Below, one piece after another: positions 48,801 through 59,220 of a stretch of 64,000 bases of DNA. Made by a program: the position numbers and the translations under genes. Origin of the DNA: Hypomesus transpacificus (Eukaryota; Chordata; Actinopteri; Osmeriformes; Osmeridae); NCBI RefSeq assembly GCF_021917145.1, contig NC_061081.1, forward strand, positions 2,386,058 through 2,450,057. Direction: 5' to 3'. Below the pieces are notes generated by a model. The model searched no databases. It saw only the letters and a list, made by a program, of their open reading frames with translations, and was not told where the DNA came from. Position 1 is the stretch's first letter. The number at the start of each line of letters is the position of its first letter.

Positions 48801-49958
48801 TGTTAAGGATAGTGTAAACTGGGTGTTGAGAGGAAGAATGATACATGGTTAAGCATCGGACCAAGTTATTTGTAGTTTAATTAGTAATGATGCAATCACA
48901 AGATACACAATGAAAACAATACACCAAGATGTCCGTAGTCTAGTACAATGAATCAGTCGATGATGCAACAGCAGTCATCCCACCAAAACAGAGTATAAGA
49001 TTAGAACGAACGAAGGCCTTCGTTGAGAAAGTGGTCGTGACAGAATATCAGAGAAAGTTCTGCCCCTCCCAAGTTCTGTCTCCCCGCCCTTGGGAGACAG
49101 ATCTTGTACTCCCCAGAGAGGGAGGTCTGGTGAGTGGCCATTGGTCAGGAGACCTTGGGGTGGCTATTGTTAACCAATTAAATGTCCAGGGCGTTCATGC
49201 TGGCGCAAGGTGGGCAGTCCACGGACCTGGTGATGTTAGGAGAGGGAGGGGGCAGAGAAGACCCACAGGTCTGGTGTTGTTCAGGGAGGGGGGTGGACGA
49301 GACCCACAGGTCTGATGCAATCCAAGGGGGGGGGGGGGGGGGTTTGAGTTCTCCAGAGTTGAGAGCAGGTCATCTCGAGGTCCTGATGATATACGGGGTG
49401 GGGTCTTCAAGGGGAAGGGGAGAGGGTAAGACCACTCCTAGGTCAGATGATGTAAAGGGGCAGATGGGCTCCAAGGAGAAGGGGGCATCCAGTGAGAAGG
49501 GGGGGGGGGGGGGCAGAGTCTCCAGGGGAAGGGGGCATCCAGTGAGAAGGGGGGGGGGGGGGGCAGGGTCTCCAGGGGAAGGGGGCATATTATCCATAGT
49601 AAGAACTGTCCGGTCTGACTCGTCCTGAAGCAGAGAAGAGTTATGTTCCCAGCATCACCTTATCTCCCAAGTTGACACTTTTACTCCCATGAGCTGACTA
49701 GCTCATTGTGCTCACACCAGTCCCTGAGCGTCACAAACTCGCCTCCCAAGTCAGTTTGCCTGACATCTGCATTCTTGTCCACACACCAAAGTTACATTTC
49801 AATGTTTCTTATCTGTTACTTTATTAAATCAATTGATCACATTCAATATTTGTATCTTAGTTATTAGCATTACAAAACATGTGTGTTTACATATTCATAT
49901 TAGATATTGATTGGTATAGCAGCATTGATCAGCAGTATAATGCTATCATTTCCTCACA
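48801..49958 (-). repeat. Right LTR (5' LTR in element orientation)
   Basis: 1,158 bp, same ends as the left LTR. The only differences I see are G-run lengths (17/15/15 here against 16/16/15), with equal total length. Confidence 0.92.
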
Positions 49959-50534
49959 AATTGTAATAACATATTACTAGTTAAGTACTTTACCTGCGAC
50001 TAAACTTGTTGACAGCAACTGTAAGTATATAGCTACCTTCTGATAGCGTCTTCCAGTCCTGAGATGAAATCAGTCTAAAGTAAACTATCCCTAGACCGCG
50101 AGACCAGAGCCTGTTTAAGGAGAGCCTGTACACCATAGTATGGGCCCACTACCTATTAAGCCCAAGCCCCCACTCCTCGCCCCTCGGCTTGAAGCAACGG
50201 CCCCGATGGATGTAGGTGGTATTGCATTACGGTTAGATTTCCGACTCTTCCGGTCGTTTTTATTAACTCCAGTCAACATTTACAAAACTATCTCCCCCAA
50301 GAATTTTTGTTCGATTCTCGAACCTGGCTCATACTACTAGCTTTTTCATAGAATTATTTTTCCCGATTTTTGCTAAGTTTGAGACCAATCTGAAATGGGT
50401 AAACTAGCACCCCATTTATTTGCTTAAGTCAATAAAAGTTGCCTGCAAGCTCGCGGATACTAACAGGGCACGAGCACCAAAGTTCACATTGGCCGATAGC
50501 CGATTTACATTGAGCTGAATGAGCCATAGACTTA

Positions 50535-51047
50535 TATTGAATGAGCATAGGGAGAAATGGCTTGAGTTGCCTGCCTTGTTGTGGCAAGTTTAGCACATCG
50601 TTGTCACACATACATGAAATGTTGTTAATATAGTTTATTCCCATTATTTTTAAACGGATTGGATCATGTTCATGATCCAATCCGTTCATGACATGATGGC
50701 AAAGATATTATGTTAAGCGCCAGCATAGATTGTTGACATCTGGAGCAAAGACGAAGATTCATACTGTAACTGTTAACCACAATAGGAAATGATTTATATT
50801 TAAATAATATTAGTCTTGCCTTCAGAAGCTTTTGTTAAACACACCCAGTATTCTTTTTTTGATCGTGCCAGACTGCTTTTGTGGGACAATGAAGGTCCTC
50901 AGTGACTATGTTTCACCCCCACTTACATCTGATGGTAACGTCTTGTAGCCTATATGGTTCTATGAATATGCCCCTTTCAAAGGCAAATGTCCAATAAAGT
51001 ATATTTTAGACACACTTCTCAAGCTTTTATTTATTACATTATTAACA
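50535..51047. mobile_element. Insertion specific to unit 3, containing a perfect palindrome
   Basis: About 510 bases absent from the matching place in units 1 and 2 (after GAGCCATAGACTT). It contains a 34-base palindrome at 50653-50686 with 16-base perfect arms (AACGGATTGGATCATG and its complement). Type unknown. Confidence 0.5.
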
Positions 51048-52178
51048 TGTCTTGTTAGATCACGTTATATCCATTAATAGACGTTTGGTTTTCTAGGTTG
51101 AACATAGGCCACATTTCTACACTGATGATAAATTGAAGGCAGTGTGAATTTTGTGGCATTTCGTTTGAATATGAAGTTGACAGTAAGCTATGGTAAGTCT
51201 GCATTATGGAAGATTTCGATTACCTAAATAACTATTAAGCTTTATTTGCCTGGCGAGAACAACGACAGAGCTGTTCATGTTAACAGTTTATTTCATCCGG
51301 TAATGCATTGGAAATCATACTCATATCACGAAGAAAAAAAGCAACATATGTGATCTAGAATAGCCCTATAGTTAGCCCTATAGCCTATTTCTAAAAAACA
51401 AGAAGAAGGAATACTATACAGTGACAGAATACATTTCCGTTAAATTTGCATCATGTCTCTGATTCTTATCGGACTTTCTGCCCATAGATTCTGCCTTAGC
51501 TCACACGCTCGGAACCATATAAATCTATGCTCGCGACTGGTTGTTGCAAAGTATGACGTGTACTAGTTGCAAGCGTGCAAGAGGTCTCGGAGCTAGGGAA
51601 AAAAGAGCCACTGTTTAAAGCTAGACCGGAAGACACGGATGTGGAAATATGGCCGCGCCCAGTCTTGCGCTCTCGCTTGCCTCACTGCGCCACTGAGCAC
51701 TTTTCATAGAAATGAATGGGGACGCCATCTTGGAAGACAAAAGTAGCTTACTCTAGTTATATTAACTCTATGATTAAGCCCCATTGTACCGAATTCTGTT
51801 GCAGTTCCACCAGAGTTCCACTGGGAGTGATCGCGGTCGAGTGCAAAATGAATGGGAGTCTATGGAGCTAAACGGCTACATTTGTCTCTTTCGCCTGATT
51901 GTCGTTGATAAATCTCAGATTTGATTGTAGTTTTTGCATGTTTAACATGGATTACAGGTCGAAAGTTGAATGAACGAGAACTTATGTCCTTTCAATTTCT
52001 TACAGGGTAAGTCTTTTGCCCATAACACGCTAGCATTCTGCTAACGAATGCTGATTGGTTAGTGAAGGACTGACAGAGATTCCGCTTGATGGCATCCGAA
52101 GCAGAACCAGAAGGTCAGAGCATTAGCAACATTAGCAACAACATTAGCAAACCAAAACTCTTTCTAGCATGTGTATTG

Positions 52179-53491
52179 TACGGTGGCCCTGAAGTGCAAA
52201 TGACACCCCCTAATATGAGTACATCCCCCAAATGAAAATACTCCCCCCCAATATGAGTCAACTCCCCCCAAATCGGATGACTTGTTCACCTCCCCCCAAA
52301 AATGAAAATACTTCCCCCCAATACAAGTCAACTCCCCCCAAATCGGATGACTTGTTCACCTTCCCCCAATACAAAAACGCGCTCCCCCTCCCAATACCAG
52401 TCAACTCCCCCCAAATCGGATGAGTTGTTCACCTCCCCCCAATACAAAAACCCGCTCCCCCAAATGGAAAACGACATTACATTAACTCAAAAACACATTA
52501 CATTAACTCTGAACGGAAAGGGTAGGTACTACACTTTAGCGCTGATTGGATGCAGTAGGCTAACTGACAAGAAATAAGAAATTGATTGACAGAAGTACAA
52601 AATGCAACAGCCTGACAGAGTTACGTGCACCAGGACATTTATTTGGGTATGGAAGCATGTAGCATAGGCTATGTATGCAAAAGCATAAATTGCAGTGTTA
52701 AACGTAAACATCGATAGCCAAACAACTAGTCCACGTAACTCTGTCATTATCATGAAATTAATCGTTTTGATTTGAAGGAAAGAGGAAACATTAATGTTTA
52801 CAATTCAGAGTCATTACACTACTCTTTATTTTAATCAGGGTCATTCCTATGAAATAATCTTAGATCTGCTGTTAACGTTTCACAATATAAGTAGCCTAGC
52901 CTATGCACACGCTAAAAACGCAGTTGAAGGAATCAGGACTTTTCAGAAGAAAAAACGAATAGTCCACTACAAAAGAATGAAATGCCACAATGACAGAGTA
53001 ACGTGGACCAGTATAGTTGTTTGGCTATCGATTTTTACATTTAACTCGAAATACTTTTGCCTAAGAAGCCTACTATTTGCTACATTCTTCGATAGCCAAA
53101 CAAATGTTCTGGTGCACGTAACTCTGCCAGGCTATTGCATTTTGTACTTCTGTCATCAATTTCTTATTTCTTGTTAGTTAGCCTACTGCATCCAATCAGC
53201 GCTAAAGTGTAGTACCTACCCTTTCCGTTCAGAGTTAATGTAATGTGTTTTTGAGTTAATGTAATATCGTTTTCCATTTGGGGGAGCGCGTTTTTGCATT
53301 GGGGGGAGGTGAACAAGTCATCCGATTTGGGGGGAGTTGACTCGTATTGGGGGGGGAGCGCATTTTTGTATTGGGGGGAGGTGAACAAGTCATCCGATTT
53401 GGGGGGAGTTGACTCGTATTGGGGGGGAGTATTTTCATTTGGGGGACGTACTCATATTAGGGGGTGTCATTTGCACTTCAGGGCCACCGTA
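52179..53491. mobile_element. Foldback DNA transposon with very long inverted repeats
   Basis: A 1,313-bp element flanked by the 6-base duplication GTATTG (52173-52178 and 53492-53497). The uninterrupted site TGTATTGACAGG is seen in unit 1. The termini TACGGTGGCCCTGAAGTGCA are perfect inverted repeats, and the arms pair over about 500 bases (to about 52755 and from about 52975). Near each end lie tandem repeats of about 39-70 bases built on CAACTCCCCCCAAATCGGAT. No transposase is encoded. A 6-bp duplication with TAY ends is, as I recall, the pattern of the IS3EU superfamily; that assignment is tentative. Confidence 0.88.
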
Positions 53492-53628
53492 GTATTGACA
53501 GGGAGAGCCTCCCCTGTCAGCTGTGTTGTTGATGCCTCGAGAGAAAAGTGGAATTAACCAGAGCTTGCTGTCAAGCAGTATCTCGGGCCGTACAATTTGT
53601 ATGACGTCAATGACATTTTCAAAGGCTT

Positions 53629-53826
53629 TTTACATTTAGTCATTTAGCAGACGCTCTTATCCAGAGCGACTTACAGTAAGTACAGGGACATCCCCCCCGA
53701 GGCAAGTAGGGTGAAGTGCCTTGCCCAAGAACACAACGTCATTTAGCACGGCGGGGAATCGATCCGGCAACCTTCTGATTACTAGCCCAACTTCCTCACC
53801 GCTCAGCCATCTGACTCCCTCCAGTC
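53629..53826 (-). mobile_element. tRNA-derived SINE, near full length
   Basis: On the minus strand the element begins GGAGTCAGATGGCTGAGCGG and contains an A-box-like TGGCTGAGCGG and a B-box-like GGATCGATTCC, a tRNA-related head. A middle part follows (CTTGGGCAAGGCACTTCACC), and it ends in the teleost tail CTCTGGATAAGAGCGTCTGC. It splits the unit sequence GGCTTTTT/TAGAACAG, whose intact form is present at 20477. Target duplication is roughly TTTCTTTT-like and imprecise. Confidence 0.85.
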
Positions 53827-55634
53827 AGATGTCTTTCTTTTAGAACAGAAAGGCGACTTTTAAAAAATCTATCACCCAGAATTGTGTATTTTTTTTGCCT
53901 CCCCTTTCGAATTCAGAATTGAAATTACTAGACAAAAAATGATATCCTGAGAAAAGCGGATTTTGAGGGGTATAGCCAGAGAATGTCTAATAAAGAGAGA
54001 ACTCCCACTCTCGGGAAACTTCCGGGTTCTGAACTGGTTGCAGTTCCACTCAAGTTCCATATGAGGGCGCTTACGGTCGAGTGCAGAATGAATGGAGGTC
54101 TATGGAGCTATACCCCTCAAAATCCACTTTTCTCAGGATATAATTTTTTGTCTAGTAATTTGAATTCTGAATTCGAAAGGGGAGGCAAAAAAAATAGACA
54201 CCGCTGGGTATTAGAAGTCGCCTTTCCGTTCTAAAAAGCCTTTGAAAATGTAATTGACGTCATACACATCGTACGACCAGAGCTACTGCTTGACGGCAAG
54301 CTCTGGTTACTTCCACTTTTCTCTCGAAGAATCGACAACACAGCTGACAGGTTAGGCTCTCCCTGTCAATACACATGCTAGAAAGAGTTTCGGCTTACTA
54401 ATGTTGTTGCTAATGTTGCTAATGCTCTGACATTCTGGTTCTACTTCGGATGCCATCAAGCGGGATCTCTGGTCGTAGTCAATCCTTCACTAACCAATCC
54501 GCATTCGTTAGCAGAATGCTAGCGTGTTATGGGCAACAACGACTTACCCTGTAAGAAATCGAAAGGACATAAGCACTCGTTCATTCAACTTTTGACCTGT
54601 AATCCATGTTGAACATGCAAAAACGACAATCAAATCTGAGATTTATCAACGACAATCAGGCGAAAGAGACAAATTTAGCCGTTTAGCTCCATAGACTCCC
54701 ATTCATTTTGCACTCGACCCCGATCACTCCCAGTGGAACTCTGGTGGAACTGCAACAAAATTCGGTACAATGTGGCTTAATAGGGAGTGGGCAGGCTCTC
54801 CTTAAACAGGGTAAAGCTCCATAGACCTCCATTCATTGTGCACTTGACCGTTAGCGCCCTCATATGGAAGTAGAATGGAACTGCAACCAGTTCAGAACTC
54901 GAGTTCTCCCCATATTAGACATTCTTTGGCCAGACCACCTTTATTGGCCCGAAACTGCAACGGCGCTAAATCTCCTCTCCGCGCATGCGTGAGACTTGAG
55001 AGCAGCCTCCACAGCAGCTTCAGCCTGCCTCAGCCTTCCTGGGACTCACGCCTCTGTCTCCCTTTAAGGATGCTGCCTTTCCCGCTGGCTTCTTCTCTTT
55101 CTCTCTCTCTCCATTGGCCGTCTCTCCCTGCCTCTCTTTTGCCCAGTCCCTTCTCTGCTTGGGTACAGCCAAGAGACATGCCTCGGGAGTCCTCTAGGCT
55201 CCAGCTATAAGATCACAAATGGACTGCATGAAAAATCCGAATGTGTGTGTGTGCACTCATGTAGCAAGAGAAGGTAGGCTTTCCTCCACTGCGCATCTGA
55301 CATAATACATCCCAAAAGTTATTGTTGGGCGAGTGTGAATTTAGATGAAGTGGTCTGCCTAGAGGGCAGAGGAGGTCTGGTCACACTCTATTGGTTCTCC
55401 ATTACAGCCAAGCATCTCCATCCATCATCGGATATCTATTTTAGGAGACATTAGTCATCAGTCTGAACGAATGTCTCCACACTCTGCCACTCATGTAAGT
55501 AATGACGCTGACCTTCCTGTCCTTAACCCCAGACTAAAAGATTCATTAACGACCAGACACGTCGTTAAGAGAATTCAGATTATAGGCTAGAAATGGCAGT
55601 CTTGGATTTCTGAGGTTCTGTAGCTTGCTGACAG

Positions 55635-55662
55635 TGTGTGTGTGTGTGTGTGTGGGGGGGGG
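55635..55662. repeat. (GT)n-Gn tract at unit border
   Basis: The same GT tract followed by a G run ends all three tandem units (about 27675-27710, about 37820-37854, and here). It is a plausible site for the recombination that produced the array. Confidence 0.85.
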
Positions 55663-55879
55663 GTCCATGGCACTCAAACACAAGACAGGAAAAAAAGACA
55701 GATGACAATGAAAAAAGTTATTTACTTGTAATAACATAAAACATAGCAAATACAAAAACAAGAAATTCATTAGTCAAGCCAATAAGGTCAGGATGGGATT
55801 GCGGAGACAAAGATTTCTAAACACCATTGGTCCTGGGTAGTTTGGAGTATCGAGTTCTACATTGGCTGCACGCGTGACC

Positions 55880-56263
55880 TCACTCCGCTCCTTCAGTGTC
55901 CACAATGGAAATGGCCGTGACGTGGTAAGGTCCCTCTCTGAGGTAGGTCTTCAGACGGAGGTAGTGCTGGCTACCCAAGATGGTGGCCGCCGTCGAGGAG
56001 CCCACCAGAGCCCCCACCAGCTCGAACTTGGCGTCCTTGGCCTCCTTGGTGGGGCCTGCGGAGCGGTCGACGACGTACTCCATGAAGCCCGGAGAGCTGA
56101 GCATCATTTTCTGACCCCACGGCTGGTGGGCGATGGCCTGGGGGGAAAGAAACGCATACCGACAACACTTGGGTCAGGGTCTAGAAGTACCATATAAGAT
56201 GTCCAGACAGATGAGTGGGTAAAGTAGGCTTTCATGTACCAGTCTCCTGTCGCTCTCCCGGTC

Positions 56264-56295
<32 letters not shown>

Positions 56296-59220
56296 ACCCC
56301 CACCATTCTCAACTATACCTTTCCTATTCCTACCCCCCTCCCCTCTCTTTCCCCCAACTCACAGTGAAGATGCGGAGGGCGCCACAGTGCAGTTCGGGGA
56401 AGGGCTGGGTGCTGATGTTTCGGATCATGTCGATGGGCTGGTCCGACAGCAGACGGAACCAGGACTCCGTCAGAAGCAGCAGGTCCTCGGTCTGCTGCTC
56501 GGTCTGCAACACATTCAAATAACAGGTGTTGCATCACTGCAGACGAGAGGCATGACGGATGCTAATTCAAACACGAGAGAGGAGACGCATGCCAATTGAC
56601 AGAAGGGCACACACACACACCAGACAGAAGGGCACACACACACACCAGACAGAAGGGCGCACACACACACACACCAGACAGAAGGGCACACACACACCTG
56701 CAGAGTGAGCAGGATGGAGATGGCTTCCAGACAGCGCACTCTCAGTTCTGTGGCTCCGCTGCTGGCCAGCTGACTCATCCTCAACAGCACAGACTTGAAC
56801 TTCTCACCTGGGAATACACACACACACACACCACATTTATACACACACTGTTTTTACCACCAGAAAATAGCTCAACTGTTGCAATTCTGTTACAAGTATG
56901 ATTTCTCCAATAGAGTAAACATGCATACCAGTCTTCCCGAGGACTTGCTTTCCCTCCACAGTGGAGCCCAGGACGCCCAGCGTGTCCAGAGCCACGCCGG
57001 TCATGACGGGGTCAGGGTCCAGGGCCATCTCAAACACCTTGTTCTGGAAGGCAGGGTAGCTCTCACACACCTGCTGAGGGCTGTCCATGATGGCCAGGTT
57101 CCCAAAGAACTTCACCAAGCCTGGGGGAGAGGGATGGGCGGAAGGACAGTCAGAGATCACAGGACTTAACACACGTGTACGCGTACATTCCAAAAAAGCT
57201 TTTTTACACATGCAGATCTGTCAAGAGTTTAGGGAGAGGTCTGTATAGATTGATTTTTTCGATATTCCTTTCCTCTCTACCACTCACCAGGAAGGTAGAA
57301 GCTGGAGAAGGGGTCCGAGTCAGCCCCTATGATCATGTTGGAGATCTTATCCATGATGCCCTGCTGTGCCAGGTACTGGCGGCCATGTTGACTGTGGGCA
57401 AGTGAGGTTGCCATCTCAATTGCTGTCGCCCTGGAACAAGATGGAAGCTACTTACTAAGGAAGAAACTAAGGATAGAGATTGCATTATTCATTTATTTTT
57501 ATGGTGAGTGTCAGTCCTCACCTGACCAGTACATCATCCCCAGTCAGCTCTCCCAGCAGCTGGGAGAGGAAGCCACTGTTGGCACAGTAACCCAGAGAGA
57601 TGGCTGACACCGAGGAGAGGTCCACTACCAGCTACACCACCAAGGATGGGAGAGGGACATGAGAGGTCATGCCATAGAAGATGTTCTCAAATTTGTCCTT
57701 TTCTTTGCTCCAAGTGGATTTGTTAGTTTCGTTGAATATAGCAAACAAAACCTTTAACCCTTCGTTTTGGCTGCAGGTAAATTGCTGCAGTAAAGATGAT
57801 TGGACAATCTCTTCAAGAACTAACTTACATATTATATATAATTCATATATCAACACAGCCATGTGTACTATGAACTTATATGGTTCCGTATGGTATTGAA
57901 CGCACCTCATAGATTCTGTACCTGACGATGTCACTGGTGGCCATCACATCCTTAAGTTCTTTGAAGAGGTCACTGCGGAAAAGTGCGTCTAGGCCGGGTT
58001 TGGATTCACTGAGAGGCGTGAGGGCTTTGATCGCCTGTGGGTTTGAAAATATGGACACTGTTATATAAAAGTCTTAATCATGTAGAGAGAGTATCTAAAT
58101 ACTCAATATCATCGCCCTTCTAACCTCTTTGCCCACAGAAATCTTCTCTGCCTCGATGCAGTGGATGACCCCTCGCAGGAGGTCATGGTTGTTGAGGACC
58201 TCTGTGACTGCTTCTGGGTGCTTCACTATACGGCTTATCTACAGGACGACAGTATGAAAGCCTTGATTCATCACACTTTAGCGACATATGCTAAAAGCGA
58301 TGAATATGCGGATCTATTGCTTTATGTTCAATGTAGTCTATACATCCGGCCTACCTGTGTCAGGGCAAGTATCTTGACGGAATCGTCTGAGTGGGTCAAG
58401 CCGCTTTTGAGTTCATCCCGGCAGTTCTGGACGAGGTGGACGGGGCTGAGGGCCTGCAGGACACGACCCAGGATATCCACACACAGCTCAATCTGCACAC
58501 TGGGGAAAAATTCCAAGCGTCAGAGATTCGGTAATCCAGCAAGCCCATCTGAAACAGCAAAACACGCTCGCAGTCGACTGCGGTCGCACATGTCCCCTTT
58601 GTTGTAGCATTCATAAATGGTCCTTGCTGGACCGTGTTCCTTTCAGCCATCTAGCTCAACACCTTGCTTTTTGCAGTACTGTAGATACCAAGCAACCTGG
58701 TAGTATAACTAGTTAACTTTGTTTGATCATTTGTTCATACATAAATCTAAATCACGAGGGCGTTAATTAACAGTCTGTTATCAAGCTAAGTAAACTAGCT
58801 ACTCGTTAGCTTTCAGACTTGGTAAGCATTAACTGTGGATCAAAGCAGGTAAATAAGGAAGAAAACATAAGCTCATTAGCCAATACGCTGGACATGCATG
58901 TAGCTAACTACAAAAATGCAAAGAAAGAACAGAACTAAGACAGCTAACTATCTACTAGACAACCTAGTCAGCACCCTATAATAAAATGGCTAATTAGCAA
59001 AGAGTGTAGCTAGCTTGAGTCAGCACTAGCATTACAGATTCACAGACCTGTCATTTGTGTTCAAAAGAGAAAATATAACATCTAGCCGCTGTCCACGGAC
59101 AGTGTCACCGAGGGCGTTCAACGGGATGGCTAAAAGTGCCGTTTTCAGAACTTCCAATTCTTCAATTGGATTTTCAAGATCAGAAATTTCTGCAAGCAAA
59201 CTTCCAATGGAGGCAGCCAT
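55880..59220 (-). CDS. psmd5: 26S proteasome non-ATPase regulatory subunit 5 (S5b)
   Basis: PSMD5 is a cytosolic chaperone that holds the proteasome base sub-assembly (PSMC1/PSMC2/PSMD2) before the 26S particle is completed. Ten exons, all with GT-AG borders: 59220-59048, 58499-58355, 58238-58125, 58034-57906, 57631-57522, 57430-57288, 57120-56929, 56807-56698, 56503-56363 and 56137-55880. They sum to 1,515 bases, or 504 residues plus stop, the same length as human PSMD5. Recognisable blocks are [77 protein letters not shown] and the end DTEGAE. The protein is a helical-repeat fold with no catalytic site. The acceptor of exon 9 is preceded by CA repeats in the neighbouring intron. The gene appears intact. 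Confidence 0.96.
56261..56295. repeat. Poly-C tract in psmd5 intron 9
   Basis: About 30 consecutive C residues (a G run in the transcript) lie between psmd5 exons 9 and 10. Confidence 0.9.

Larger units (their letters stand above)
43339..49958 (-). mobile_element. Non-autonomous LTR retroelement (endogenous-retrovirus-like), complete with two LTRs
   Basis: A 6,620-bp insertion into unit 3 flanked by AATT on both sides. It is bounded by two direct repeats of 1,158 bp each, 43339-44496 and 48801-49958, with TG...CA ends. Orientation is minus: the primer-binding-like site (48798-48781) follows the right-hand LTR and a polypurine tract precedes the left-hand one. The 4.3-kb interior holds tandem repeats, GA-rich sequence and a small open frame. 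No protease, reverse transcriptase, RNase H, integrase or envelope sequence is recognisable, so it would need proteins from a relative. The LTRs differ visibly only in the lengths of their G runs, so the insertion is recent. Confidence 0.9.
51777..54790. repeat. Inverted-repeat element in unit 3 with nested insertions
   Basis: The sequence from 51777 (CCCCATTGTACCGAATT) through about 53973 reappears in inverse orientation from about 54100 to 54790. The left arm is interrupted by the foldback transposon and the SINE; the right arm is not. The same sequence occurs as a single arm at 19920-20620 in unit 1. The short centre carries the CTCCATAGACCTCCATTCAT motif. Confidence 0.75.
37857..55662. 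repeat. Tandem segmental duplication, unit 3 (expanded by insertions)
   Basis: Begins at the same CTGGTGCTTC and ends in the same GT-G tract (about 55635-55662) beside psmd5. Between, the unit sequence is interrupted by a candidate solo LTR, a full LTR element, a 0.5-kb insertion (about 50535-51047), a foldback transposon and a SINE, and some of the mosaic is rearranged. Divergence from units 1 and 2 is visible throughout, so this copy is older. Confidence 0.85.

Noticed and set aside
49182..49628. 148-residue plus-strand frame in the right LTR
   Set aside because: Gly/Arg-rich reading of poly-G runs, on the strand opposite to the element's orientation, and only partly open in the other LTR.
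57632..57934. 100-residue minus-strand frame between psmd5 exons 4 and 5
   Set aside because: Intron sequence overlapping true exon ends in another frame; psmd5 exons fit the known protein without it.
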